A DNA stretch of 64,000 nt from Elioraea tepidiphila DSM 17972 (lineage in GTDB: Bacteria > Pseudomonadota > Alphaproteobacteria > Acetobacterales > Acetobacteraceae): assembly GCF_000378465.1 (NCBI RefSeq), contig NZ_KB899910.1, forward strand, positions 62,001-126,000, written 5' to 3'. The notes below the pieces were generated by a model. The model was not told the DNA's origin and ran no database searches. It saw only the letters and a list, made by a program, of their open reading frames with translations. Below, piece by piece: positions 1 to 8,648 of this stretch (positions within the stretch are counted from its first letter, which is position 1; every line of letters starts with the position of its first letter). Made by a program: the position numbers and the translations under genes.

Positions 1-1713
1 GCCAACATCATGCTGACCAAGTCGGGCCAGGTGAAGGTGACCGATTTCGGCATCGCCCGGATCGAGTCCTCGACCATGACCCAGGCCGGCACGGTGCTCG
101 GCACGCCCGCCTACATGTCGCCCGAGCAGTTCCGCGGCGAGCCCGTGGATCTGCGCACCGACCTCTATTCCGCCGGTGTGGTGCTCTATCAGCTGCTCAC
201 CGGCGACCGCCCGTTCGAGGGCACGTTCAGCGCCATCATGCACAAGGCGCTGAACGTCGAGCCGCCCAAGCCCTCCGAGATCAGCGTGTCGGTCGCGCCC
301 GCGCTCGATGCGGTGGTGGCGCGCGCGATGGCCAAGCGGCCGCAGGCGCGGTTCGCGAGCGCGGCCGAGTTCCGCGCCGCGCTCGCCGAAGCGGTGCGCA
401 GCGCCGAGCACGACCCGCTCGCCGCGATCGCCGGCGTCGACCAGGACGCGACCGTGATCGGCAAGGCGGGGCCCAAGCAGCCCGCAGCGCCCGCGCCGCA
501 ACCAGCGCCCGCCGCCCCCGAGCGCAGGCGCGGCGCGCCGGTGGCGGCGATCGCGGGCGGCGTGCTGGGCCTTGGCGCCGCGGCCGCCGCCGCCTGGTTC
601 CTGCTGCTGCGCGAGCCGGCGCCGCCGCCGGTCTCGCCGGCCCCACCGCCGATCGCGCAGGTGCAGCCACCCACGGCGCCAGTCGTGCCGCCGGTCGTTC
701 CACCGCCGTCCGCGCCCACCCCGCCGACCGCCGTGCTCCAGCCGACGCCCCCGCCGCCGGAGCCGACGCCTACCCCCGCACCGCAGCCCGCGCCGACACC
801 GCCGGCCCAGCAGGCCCAGCCGACGACACCAGCGCCCGATCCTCCCGCGCCGGCGCCAACGCCCCCCGTCCAGCGCGCCGAGCCACCGCCGCCAGCGGCG
901 CCGGCAGCCACGACGCCGCCCGTGCAGCGGGCCGAGCCGACCGCGCCGCGCGGCGAGCCGGTCGCGCCGCCGCCGGTGGTGCCGGCGCCCGCCCCGCCGC
1001 GGCCTGATCAGCTCGCGGCTGCCCCGAGCGCCGCGGCGACGCTGCGCAGCGCGGTGGCCGCGGCGGTCGCGGCGAGCCGCTGCACCCTCATCTCGGGCGA
1101 TGTCGAGGGCGCGAACCGGGTCCGCCTCACCGGCTACGCGCAGGCCGGCGGCGGCGAGTCCGCGCTGCGGCTGCGCCTCGCCTCGGCCGGCGTGCCCTGG
1201 GAGACCGTCGACTGGCGCGTGCGCGGCTTCGAGGGTCCGTATTGCGACGCGCTCGATCTGCTGCGCCCCTTCGCCGACCCGTTCGGCGAGGCGCCCTCCG
1301 GGCTGAGCCTCGCCCTCGCCGGTGACCGACTGCGGCTGGTGCGCGGCGATCTGCTCACCGTGCGCATCGGCATGCCGCGCTTCCCGGCCTATCTGCGCGT
1401 CAGCTACTTCACCCATGACGGCGAGGTCGTGCACCTGCACCCGAACGCGGCCGATGCCGCGCGCGGCTTCGCCGCCGGCAGCCGCGTCTCGCTCGGCGAC
1501 CCGGCCGAGGGCGGGCAGCGCTGGGAGATCGGCCCGCCCTACGGCACCGAGATGATCGTGGCGCTGGCGAGCGAGCGGCCGCTGTTCGAGACCGCGCGCG
1601 AGGACTTCGAGAGCTCCTCGGCCTATCTCGCCGCCCTGCGCGAGCGTCTCGCCGACGGACGGGCCGGCCGCATCGCCGCGCGCGTCCTGATGGTCGAGGT
1701 CGCCGAGCGCTGA
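1..1713 (+). CDS. ppkA: T6SS-associated Ser/Thr protein kinase PpkA (5' partial)
   Basis: The reading frame is open from base 1, so the N-terminal half of the kinase domain lies outside the window. What remains starts just after the catalytic loop: ANIML, then the DFG motif (VTDFGIAR), the activation segment and the MSPEQ (APE-equivalent) motif. A long Pro/Ala-rich stretch follows, with one hydrophobic segment (around visible residues 180-205) predicted to span the inner membrane. The periplasmic C-terminus contains a DUF4384-like domain (LTVRIGMPRFPAYLRV). PpkA-type kinases phosphorylate the FHA protein of the T6SS and activate it; the matching FHA protein (tagH) and PP2C phosphatase (pppA) are both in this window. 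Its 3' end overlaps the convergent gene at 1623-2750 by 91 bp. Confidence 0.85.
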   Translation, partial: ANIMLTKSGQVKVTDFGIARIESSTMTQAGTVLGTPAYMSPEQFRGEPVDLRTDLYSAGVVLYQLLTGDRPFEGTFSAIMHKALNVEPPKPSEISVSVAPALDAVVARAMAKRPQARFASAAEFRAALAEAVRSAEHDPLAAIAGVDQDATVIGKAGPKQPAAPAPQPAPAAPERRRGAPVAAIAGGVLGLGAAAAAAWFLLLREPAPPPVSPAPPPIAQVQPPTAPVVPPVVPPPSAPTPPTAVLQPTPPPPEPTPTPAPQPAPTPPAQQAQPTTPAPDPPAPAPTPPVQRAEPPPPAAPAATTPPVQRAEPTAPRGEPVAPPPVVPAPAPPRPDQLAAAPSAAATLRSAVAAAVAASRCTLISGDVEGANRVRLTGYAQAGGGESALRLRLASAGVPWETVDWRVRGFEGPYCDALDLLRPFADPFGEAPSGLSLALAGDRLRLVRGDLLTVRIGMPRFPAYLRVSYFTHDGEVVHLHPNAADAARGFAAGSRVSLGDPAEGGQRWEIGPPYGTEMIVALASERPLFETAREDFESSSAYLAALRERLADGRAGRIAARVLMVEVAER

Positions 1714-2750
1714 CGCCTCGGCCAGACGCGCGACAGCCAGGTCTGGGGCATGCCGTCGCGGAAGCGCCGGCGCATATCCTCGAGCGCGGCCTCGCTCACG
1801 CCGATCGCGCCCGCGTTGAAGAAGCGCGGATCGGGCGTGTGCATGAGATACGCCATCGCCTCGTTCATCATCACCTCCTCCTCCGCCGGGTCGTAGCCAC
1901 CCGCGGCGAGGAAGCGTCGGAACCCGGCGCGCTCCGCCTCGGTCAGCCGCTCGCGCCACCAGCGCGCGACATGCGCCGCGAACTCGGCGTTGGTGAAGAA
2001 CTCCCCGTGGCTCAGCTCGTGGCGCAGGATGCTCGCGCGCACCCCCGCATCGATCGCCACGCGGCCTGACGGATGGCCGTGCGGGTTCTCGACCGCCGAG
2101 AGCGAGATCACGGCCGCCTCGACCGCGGGGCGGGGCAGGCCGTCGGGGCCGGGCGGGGCGACGCCGGTCTCGGCCAAGATGGCGGCAAGCCGGCGCTCGG
2201 CCTCGTTCAGCGCGATGCCGTCGCGCGCGGCGAGGGCGAAGAAGCGCGCGATATGCGTCACGCGGTAGTTGTGGCCGAAATAGAAGGTCTCCTCGGTCTC
2301 GCCCCGCTCGGCGATCGCGGCGGCGAGCTCGGCATCGCTCAGCACCCGGTCGCGCGGCAGCCCCTCCTTCTCCACCAGCGCGGCAAGCCGGTTCATCATC
2401 CGCCCCTGCTCGGCGAGGCTCGGGAAGTCGAACACCAGGATGCGGGGGTTCTCGGCGAGGCGGAACACCGTCAGCGCGCCGGCGCGGTGCGCGAGGATGG
2501 TGGCCGGATCGGCCAGTCGCGCCGGGTCGAGCCGCGGCGGCGCCTCGGCGACGGGTGCGGGGGCGGGCGGCGGCGCGGCGCGCTGGAACCAGAGCCATGC
2601 CGCGCCGCCCGCGCCGCCGAGCACGAGAACCAGGGCGAGAACCCAGGCCAGCGCAGCGCGGCGCCGTGGCGGCGCGGGCCGCGCCACACCGGCCGGAGGC
2701 CGGCGCAGAACGACGGTCGCGTCGTCGTCCGGCCGGCGCACACTAAGCAA
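1623..2750 (-). CDS. membrane-anchored putative zinc metallopeptidase-like protein at the end of the T6SS operon
   Basis: Predicted 375 aa. A basic N-terminus and one transmembrane segment (about residues 32-55) are followed by a Pro/Ala linker and a globular domain, so most of the protein should be periplasmic. Residues 244-248 read HELSH, an HExxH zinc-binding signature, and Glu297 in VMMNEAMAYLMH is a plausible third ligand, as in gluzincins. I do not recognise the family. It is the last gene of the leftward T6SS operon, 80 bp after the OmpA-like gene, so it may be a cell-wall or periplasmic accessory factor or an effector-like enzyme; this is inference. The last ~30 residues are a low-complexity Arg/Ala tail read antisense to the end of ppkA. 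Confidence 0.6.
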   Translation of the reverse strand: MLSVRRPDDDATVVLRRPPAGVARPAPPRRRAALAWVLALVLVLGGAGGAAWLWFQRAAPPPAPAPVAEAPPRLDPARLADPATILAHRAGALTVFRLAENPRILVFDFPSLAEQGRMMNRLAALVEKEGLPRDRVLSDAELAAAIAERGETEETFYFGHNYRVTHIARFFALAARDGIALNEAERRLAAILAETGVAPPGPDGLPRPAVEAAVISLSAVENPHGHPSGRVAIDAGVRASILRHELSHGEFFTNAEFAAHVARWWRERLTEAERAGFRRFLAAGGYDPAEEEVMMNEAMAYLMHTPDPRFFNAGAIGVSEAALEDMRRRFRDGMPQTWLSRVWPRRQRSATSTIRTRAAMRPARPSARRSRRAAR

Positions 2751-2830
2751 GCGTGATGGTCCGGACCGCCGGCGGCCCGGATGGAGAGCACGCGCGACCG
2801 GGGGACCCGGCCGTCACGGCACGGCGCGCC

Positions 2831-3550
2831 CTAGCTGCCGATGTTGACGATGTGCACCCGGCGGTTGCGCGGCTCGTTGACGTTGTCGCCGGTCGGCACC
2901 GCGAGCTGCGTCTGGCCGAGCCCGATCGTCTCGAGCCTGGTACGGCTGATGCCGAACTGCTGCACCAGATAGTCGCGCACCGCCTGCGCCCGCCGCTCCG
3001 ACAGAACCATGTTGTAGTCGGGGTTGCCGGTGGTGTCGGTGTGCCCCTCGATGCGGAAGCGATAGGGGCTGAGATCGGCGCTGGTGAGCGCGCGGCCGAG
3101 CTCGTCGAGCACCCGGCGCGCCTGCGGGGTGAGGTCGGCCGAGTTCACCGCGAACAGCACGCTGAGCGAGATCGACGGCGCCTCGGCGGCCGACGGGACC
3201 GGGCCGGACGGGACCGGCGCCCCGGGGGCGATCGGCGCGACGGGGGCCGCCTGCTGCGTCGGCGCGGGCGTGGCGGGCGTGCTTGGCGCGGCTGGTGCGA
3301 CCGGCCGCAGATCGCCGGTGGCGGGTGCCGCCGCCGGCGCGGTGGCGGGTGCCGGTGTGGCCTGCGGCGCCACCGGGCGGATGCCGCGCGTGGCCGGCTG
3401 CGCCTGGCCCGGGCGCGGGCGCAGGGCGTCGATGATGTCGGTGGCGGTGGGGTCACGGGGCTGGGCCATCGCGGGGCCCTGGGCGAGCAGGAGGGCGAGG
3501 CTCGCGGCCCCGGCCACGGCGCCCACCGCGGCGATGATCGTGCGACGCAT
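2831..3550 (-). CDS. OmpA-family peptidoglycan-binding protein
   Basis: Predicted 239 aa with an N-terminal signal peptide (hydrophobic core about residues 5-25, ending AMA-Q). A Pro/Ala-rich linker covers about residues 45-120, and an OmpA C-terminal domain runs from about 125 to the end. The domain shows the peptidoglycan-binding pattern EGHTDTTGNPDYNMVLSERRA. The start has a strong ribosome binding site (GGGGGAGGAAGAG). It sits between the methyltransferase and the HExxH gene on the same strand as tssG. A role in anchoring T6SS parts to the cell wall is inferred from context only. TssL in this window carries its own OmpA domain, so this would be a second anchor. Confidence 0.8.
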   Translation of the reverse strand: MRRTIIAAVGAVAGAASLALLLAQGPAMAQPRDPTATDIIDALRPRPGQAQPATRGIRPVAPQATPAPATAPAAAPATGDLRPVAPAAPSTPATPAPTQQAAPVAPIAPGAPVPSGPVPSAAEAPSISLSVLFAVNSADLTPQARRVLDELGRALTSADLSPYRFRIEGHTDTTGNPDYNMVLSERRAQAVRDYLVQQFGISRTRLETIGLGQTQLAVPTGDNVNEPRNRRVHIVNIGS

Positions 3551-3595
3551 CTCTCTTCCTCCCCCTGGGACTGGTCGGATCCGGATTGCGCAAGC

Positions 3596-3624
3596 AGTCT
3601 AACCCATTGACCGGGATGGTTCCA
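3596..3624 (-). promoter_or_regulatory. candidate sigma-70 promoter for the OmpA-like gene
   Basis: In the 96-bp gap between the methyltransferase stop and the ompA-like start, the minus strand shows TGGAAC, a 17-bp spacer, then TAGACT. This is a weak -35 and a fair -10. A 6-bp inverted repeat (GGATGG/CCATCC, 14-bp spacer) overlaps the -35 side. It could give the last two genes separate expression. Confidence 0.3.
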
Positions 3625-3646
3625 CGCCGCGCGCCATCCTGGCCTT

Positions 3647-5188
3647 TCAGGCGATCGCGAGCTTGCGCCAGAGCGGCAGGCGGTCCTGGATCACCTTGGC
3701 GGCGGTCGCGGCGACGCGGCTGCGCGCCTCGTCCGGCGGCAGTTCAACGCCGTTCTCGATCACCGCCTCGCCGCGCCGGCGCACCTCGCCGACGATCCAG
3801 TCCGCCACCATGCCGGCCTCGGGCGCGCAGCCGCTGACCAGCGCGGCGTGCACCTGCATCTCGGGCGCTTGCGCGCCGATGCCATTGCCGAGGCGCGGGC
3901 TCGGCAGCGCGAGCGTGGTCGACATCTCACCGAAGGCGAAGCGGCGCGCGAGGGCCACCGCCCAGCGCCGCCCCGGTTCGGAGGGGCCCGCCTCGGGGAA
4001 CGGCACGTACAGCGCCTGGTTGGAGATCAGCAGCATCGCCACGATCTCGGCCGCCGAGGTCGGATGCCCGGCCTGGCTGGTCAGCATCGCGAGCTCGCCC
4101 ACGCTGCGCGGCCGCTCGGCGAGTGCGGCGAAGATCGGCCCATAGGCCGCCTCCGACATGGTCGCCTTGCCGGCCGGCACATCGACCTGGAAGATCGGCT
4201 CCTCGCCCGGCCGGCTGCCGATCAGCATCGCGCCGGCAAGCAGGCTGCTGCGCGCCGCGTTGGTGAGCCTGCGCGGGCCGCGCACGAAGATGTCGTGGCG
4301 GAAGATCCGCTCCAGGCAGAGATCGCGCGCGGTCTCCCGTGCCGCCTGGCCCGGCAGCCGGTCCAGCAGCGCGCGCTGGGTGGCATCGAGGCAGAGATCG
4401 GCGAAGTTCTCGGCCAGGTCGCCCGAGGCGGCGTAGGTGAGCTTCGCCTCGCCGAGTTCGGCCGCGACCTCGTTGTGGAACATCGGCCGCCAGTTCTCGT
4501 TCAGGTACTCGTGCGCGAGATAGACCGACGGCATGGTGCGCGACCGTTCCAGCACGCGCTGCACCATCGGCGAGCGCCTCAAATGCGGCGCGCCCGCCGC
4601 GTTCAGCTCGCGCGCGAGTTCGAGCGCGGCCTCGATGCGCTGGTCGCTGCGCCCGGGCAGTCCGGCCGCCACCTCGGCGAGGAAGCGGCGCAGCCCGAAC
4701 ATGTCCTGCCAGCCCGGCAGGGCGTTGTAGCCGACATGCACCACGCCGCCTGGCTTCACCTGCCGGGCGAGGAACCGCACGATCGCCGCGCGCGTCTCGT
4801 CCGACACCCAGGCCCAGACGCCGTGCATGCTGACGCAGTCGAACAGCGGCATGTCGGCGGGCGGCGCGGCGGCGAGCTCGGCGAAATCGGCCTCCAGATA
4901 GGTGAGGTTGGGCAGCCCGGCCTCCTCGGCGAGCGCGCGCGCGGTGGCGATCTGGCCCGGGCTGAAATCGACGCCATAGACCCGCGCGCGGGGGTTGGCC
5001 GCCGCGATCGCGCCAGCGGTGATGCCCATGCCGCAGCCGAGATCGCAGTAGGCGAAGTCGTGCCGCGCCATCGCGTGCTCGACCCCGGCGATGGTGAGGG
5101 CGAGGCCCAGATGCGCCGGCGCCTGCGGGGGGAAGAACCACGGCAGGTAGTCGATGTCGGAAACGTAGCCGCCACTCCAGCCGGTCAT
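3647..5188 (-). CDS. SAM-dependent methyltransferase with methyltransferase regulatory domain
   Basis: Predicted 513 aa. The N-terminal class I methyltransferase fold has motif I at residues 49-55 (DLGCGMG), then acidic residues typical of SAM binding (VYGVDFS). The middle and C-terminal parts match the architecture of proteins with a methyltransferase regulatory domain (PF10119-type), often followed by a winged-helix-like region. Its ATG overlaps the tssG stop by 4 bp (ATGA), so it is translationally coupled to the T6SS baseplate genes. The substrate is unknown; modification of a T6SS or envelope protein is possible but unproven. The family assignment comes from sequence reading, not a search. 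Confidence 0.75.
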   Translation of the reverse strand: MTGWSGGYVSDIDYLPWFFPPQAPAHLGLALTIAGVEHAMARHDFAYCDLGCGMGITAGAIAAANPRARVYGVDFSPGQIATARALAEEAGLPNLTYLEADFAELAAAPPADMPLFDCVSMHGVWAWVSDETRAAIVRFLARQVKPGGVVHVGYNALPGWQDMFGLRRFLAEVAAGLPGRSDQRIEAALELARELNAAGAPHLRRSPMVQRVLERSRTMPSVYLAHEYLNENWRPMFHNEVAAELGEAKLTYAASGDLAENFADLCLDATQRALLDRLPGQAARETARDLCLERIFRHDIFVRGPRRLTNAARSSLLAGAMLIGSRPGEEPIFQVDVPAGKATMSEAAYGPIFAALAERPRSVGELAMLTSQAGHPTSAAEIVAMLLISNQALYVPFPEAGPSEPGRRWAVALARRFAFGEMSTTLALPSPRLGNGIGAQAPEMQVHAALVSGCAPEAGMVADWIVGEVRRRGEAVIENGVELPPDEARSRVAATAAKVIQDRLPLWRKLAIA

Positions 5189-6318
5189 GCCCCCGCCCTT
5201 CGCTCCCCTGCCCCGCCGCGCCGCGCCGCGCGCGCCAGCGCCTCGACCGCCTCGGCCCGGAACACCGCCTCGCCGGCCGGGCGCGGATCGTCGCGCACAC
5301 CCAACCAGGTGGTCCAGCCCAGCCGCGGCGGCGGGCCTTCCCCGCCCAGCACCAGCCTCGGCACGGCCTCCGGCTTCAGCCGGGGATTGACCGCGAAGCC
5401 GATGGTCGGGCCGACATAGCCCCGCACGAGATGGACGAGATCGTTGAGCAGCCGCCCGCCCGGCAGCAGCGAGGCGAAGGTGGCGGCATCCAGCGGGCCG
5501 AGTTCGAGCAGGAACCGTGCCTGCGGATTCCAGGCATGGGTGCCGATCGCCGCATCCACGCCGAGCCGGCCATGGGCGCCGGGCAGGAAGCCGGGCCCCG
5601 GCAGGCGGCTCTGCTCGGAGGGCGGCACGGCGAGCCAGGCGCCGACGAACTGGCGCACCCGCACGGGCCGGCCCAGCAGATCCGAGACCATCGCCTCGAT
5701 CCGGGCCGCCGAGGGCGGGGCCTGGGCGAACAGGCCGCCATAGAACACCGGCACCTCGTCCGGCACCGACAGGCGGCCCGCGACGCCCCGTGTGCCGAGC
5801 CCGATCACCGCCTTGAGCGCCGCCGTCACCGGATCGACCCGGTCGGGCGGCGTCGCCTCGGCGAGCCGCGTGTGGCGGTACTTCACGCCGGCGCGCGCAT
5901 AGAGCGAGAGCAGCCGGTGCGTGAACAGGTCGAGCAGGTCGGCGAGTGCCACGCTGCGCGCACGGCTCGCCGCGATCGCGAGCTCGGTGTAGTGGCGCGG
6001 CAGGATGCCGCCCGGTCCGACAAGGCCGAGGAAGCTCACCGCGAGGCGCGGCGGCGCGCCCTCCTCGCCCGGCCGGTAGGAGGCGATCTCGGCGGCGGGA
6101 AAGGCGAGCGAGAGCACTCCGGCGAGGCGAGCGACCTCGCGGTTCGGCTCCGCATCGCCGCCGAGCGGGGCGCGCGCCTCGAAGCGGCGATCGCGCGCGG
6201 CATCGCGCCGTGCGGCCGCTTCCAGCACGCGCAGCGCATCGACGAGCGCGAAGCGCTCGGGCTCGCGCGCGAGCCGCTCGACTACAGGAGCGGCTCGGCG
6301 CCGGCGCGTGGTGGCCAT
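5185..6318 (-). CDS. tssG: T6SS baseplate subunit TssG
   Basis: Predicted 377 aa, close to the usual TssG length. The N-terminus has the family pattern of a short amphipathic helix then RFALVDALRVLEAA, and the body contains FLGLVGPGGILPRHYTELA, a TssG-typical block. With TssF, TssE and TssK it builds the wedge complexes of the T6SS baseplate at the inner membrane. The ATG at 6318 lies 37 bp inside the end of tssF; no better downstream start precedes the conserved region. The gene is followed by the coupled methyltransferase gene. Confidence 0.9.
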   Translation of the reverse strand: MATTRRRRAAPVVERLAREPERFALVDALRVLEAAARRDAARDRRFEARAPLGGDAEPNREVARLAGVLSLAFPAAEIASYRPGEEGAPPRLAVSFLGLVGPGGILPRHYTELAIAASRARSVALADLLDLFTHRLLSLYARAGVKYRHTRLAEATPPDRVDPVTAALKAVIGLGTRGVAGRLSVPDEVPVFYGGLFAQAPPSAARIEAMVSDLLGRPVRVRQFVGAWLAVPPSEQSRLPGPGFLPGAHGRLGVDAAIGTHAWNPQARFLLELGPLDAATFASLLPGGRLLNDLVHLVRGYVGPTIGFAVNPRLKPEAVPRLVLGGEGPPPRLGWTTWLGVRDDPRPAGEAVFRAEAVEALARAARRGGAGERRAGA

Positions 6319-8111
6319 GTGCGGATCACGCCCGGCCGCCCGGCGAAGGCGGCGGTGAGGCGGACGAAGCTGTTGACGCTCGCATGGAGCGCGAGGAAGC
6401 GCTCGATCACCGAGGCGAACAGGTAGGCACCCTGGGCGAAGGCGCGCGGATCGAGGGTGAGGCGCACGTCGAGCCCGCTGACGAAGGCCCCCATGCGCCC
6501 GCCCGGCGCGCGCGCCACGCCAGGTTCAGCGGTGACCGAGACGATCCCCTCGATCACCGCGCGCGTCTCGGCGAGTTCGCGCAGGTCATAGAGGCGCAGG
6601 ATCTCGCGCAGCGCCTCCGCTCCCTCGGCCCCGCCGGTGACGGAGAGGTGGTTCAGCGCCAGGTGCGAGACGAGCGCCCATTGCCCGCCCTCGCGCGCGG
6701 TGCGCCGCAGCGTCGGCGTCGGCGCGGTCAGCATCGCCATCGTCGAGACCCCGCCCAGCCCCTCGACCGCGGTCAGCCGCGGCCGCCCGCCGCCGAACGG
6801 CAAGGCCGAGGGCAGGTCGCGGTTGCAGCAGATGGCATCGACCGAGAGGGTGGAATCGCCCGGCTTGGCGGGATCGAACACCGGATCCGCGAGCGCGACG
6901 TACACGTCGGTGCCCTGCAAGGGCGGCGTCGCCGACCGGCGCACAACCTGGTAGCGCGGCGCGGCCGCATCCACGCCCTCGGGCGCGGACGGGTCGAGCC
7001 GGTAGAACGGCCGCCAGACGCGCGGCGGGCTGCCGGGGCGGCTCTCGCGCACCGCCTCGACCGACCACACCTCGAGCGCGCTGGGGCGCCGCGCATCCGG
7101 AACGATCCGGAGCTCCGCCGAGGTTCCGTCCAGCGCCAGCGGGTCGCAGCGCTGCGGGAACAGGTTAACCACCGGCGCGCAGCCCAGCGCCAGCGCCTCC
7201 GGCCCGACCAGCCGTTCGAGCTCGGGCAGCGCGCGGTCGAGATAGAGGAAGATCTCCAGCCGGTTGCCGCCCGAGACGAGCGTCTTGCCGGCAAGCCCGC
7301 CGAGCTCGACGAACAGGAACTTCTCGGGGAAGGCGAAGTACTCCGTCAGCAGGCGGAATCCGGCGAAACCGCGCGCGGGCCAGGGCAGCAGCGCCTCCTC
7401 GGGCGCGAAGCCGATCTCGCGCACCGCACTGCGCGGCAGGATCACCGGATCGGGATCGTTCGGGCTGTCCGCGAGCGCGACCGAGACGGTGTTGTTCACC
7501 ATCAGCTCGTGCAGCGGCAGCGCGACCTGCGGCACGCCGCGCAGGAAGAAGCGCAGCTCGTCGATGCCGAGCTTGGCGAAGCTCATGTCGGCCGCAAGGC
7601 AGGTGAGCCCGATGCGGATGCTGCCCACCGCGCCGCGCGCCTGCGGATTGGGCGGCGCCTGCAGGGGCAGGCCCGAGAGCCGCACCGTGTCGATCGTGAT
7701 CGGCGCGAGATTGACGGGATAGATCGTGCGGAAGCGGCAGCGCTCGCCGCCGATCGGCTCGGTGTCGAGGCTGGTGCCGGCGGGCACGGTGTAGGGCGCG
7801 GTCGCGGAGGGCAGGCCGGTGAACTGCACGATCGCCGCCGACGGCACGGGTGCCAGATAGTGGGGATAGAGCACGCCGAGCAGCGCGTCGGTGAGCTCGG
7901 GATACTCGTCGTCGAGCTTGTGGCGCACCCGCGCGGTGAGATAGGCGAAGGATTCGATCAGCCGCGCGACATGCGGATCGTCGATCGCGTCGGGCGAGAG
8001 CCTGAGCCGCCCGGCGATCTTCGGGTGCGCAGCCGCGAACTCGGCCGCGAGCCGGCGCACATAGGCAAGCTCGCGGTTGTAGTAGGGAAGGATGTCGTCG
8101 ATGTCAGACAG
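6282..8111 (-). CDS. tssF: T6SS baseplate subunit TssF
   Basis: TssF forms the baseplate wedge with TssG. Proteins of this family begin with DDILPYYNRELAYVRRLAAEFA, and that whole block is encoded here, but the first ATG/GTG in frame is a GTG at 8060, inside the block (YVRRL). Extending upstream in frame gives a CTG at 8109-8111 (reading (M)SDIDDILPYYNREL), which overlaps the tssE stop. No ATG, GTG or TTG lies near it. I therefore place the start at the CTG (609 aa); the conservative alternative is GTG 8060 (592 aa), which would cut into the conserved N-terminus. The remainder is TssF-like throughout, including the VLYPHYLAPVPSAAIVQF block. Confidence 0.88.
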   Translation of the reverse strand: MSDIDDILPYYNRELAYVRRLAAEFAAAHPKIAGRLRLSPDAIDDPHVARLIESFAYLTARVRHKLDDEYPELTDALLGVLYPHYLAPVPSAAIVQFTGLPSATAPYTVPAGTSLDTEPIGGERCRFRTIYPVNLAPITIDTVRLSGLPLQAPPNPQARGAVGSIRIGLTCLAADMSFAKLGIDELRFFLRGVPQVALPLHELMVNNTVSVALADSPNDPDPVILPRSAVREIGFAPEEALLPWPARGFAGFRLLTEYFAFPEKFLFVELGGLAGKTLVSGGNRLEIFLYLDRALPELERLVGPEALALGCAPVVNLFPQRCDPLALDGTSAELRIVPDARRPSALEVWSVEAVRESRPGSPPRVWRPFYRLDPSAPEGVDAAAPRYQVVRRSATPPLQGTDVYVALADPVFDPAKPGDSTLSVDAICCNRDLPSALPFGGGRPRLTAVEGLGGVSTMAMLTAPTPTLRRTAREGGQWALVSHLALNHLSVTGGAEGAEALREILRLYDLRELAETRAVIEGIVSVTAEPGVARAPGGRMGAFVSGLDVRLTLDPRAFAQGAYLFASVIERFLALHASVNSFVRLTAAFAGRPGVIRTWPPRAGAEPLL

Positions 8112-8604
8112 CGTCCGAACCCTGCACGCGGAAGGCCATGGCGGCGGCGTCGAAGGCAGTGTCGAAGGTGACGTGCTCGGGCTCGGGATCGGCGATCATC
8201 AGCGCATCGATGCGCAGCCGGAGCGTGCGGTCGAGATCGTCCTGCGGCTTGGCGAGCGAGACCTTGACGTTGCGCAGCCTGGGTTCGAAGGCGCGGATCG
8301 CCGTTTCGGTCGCGCGCCGGAACGCCTCGCGCCGCTCCTCGGCGGCGAAATAGCCGGCGGTGAAGTCGGGCACGCCGAAATTGATCGGCGAGAGCGCGAG
8401 TTCGGCGAGCTCCGGCGCCCAGGAGCGCCAGCGCTGACGCGCGTTCAGCAGCGCCTCGAGGTCGCGCCGCGCGGCGCGGCGCAGCGCGGCGAGCGTCTCC
8501 GCCGGCGAGGGCGGACGATCCTGCGGCCGGTCGGGATCGTCATCGAGCAGCCGGTCCAGCACCGAAAGCTGGACGCGTGCCGCGCGCTCGCCAGGCCTCA
8601 GCAT
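8104..8604 (-). CDS. tssE: T6SS baseplate subunit TssE (gp25-like)
   Basis: Predicted 166 aa. Homologue of the phage T4 baseplate protein gp25. The N-terminal SVLDRLLDDDPD block, the conserved LNARQRW and LSPINFGVPDFTAG segments, and a C-terminal sheet region (RLRNVKVSLAKPQ) are all visible. TssE seeds sheath assembly on the baseplate. It lies 44 bp downstream of tagJ and overlaps the inferred start of tssF. Confidence 0.9.
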   Translation of the reverse strand: MLRPGERAARVQLSVLDRLLDDDPDRPQDRPPSPAETLAALRRAARRDLEALLNARQRWRSWAPELAELALSPINFGVPDFTAGYFAAEERREAFRRATETAIRAFEPRLRNVKVSLAKPQDDLDRTLRLRIDALMIADPEPEHVTFDTAFDAAAMAFRVQGSDAV

Positions 8605-8648
8605 CGCGGGCGCAGCATCGTCACCGGCTCATTCCGCAACGCGACGCT

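Noticed and set aside
29-911. Gly/Ala-rich open frames on the minus strand inside the Pro-rich linker of ppkA
   Set aside because: They are the complement of proline codons; no start region or conserved sequence.
2798-2810. Small dyad CCGGG-GGA-CCCGG in the gap after the OmpA-like gene
   Set aside because: Only 5 bp in extremely GC-rich DNA with no T-tract; too likely by chance.
3848-5419. A 523-codon open frame antisense to the methyltransferase gene
   Set aside because: No recognisable motif and composition of a GC-driven shadow; the minus-strand gene has a clear SAM motif.
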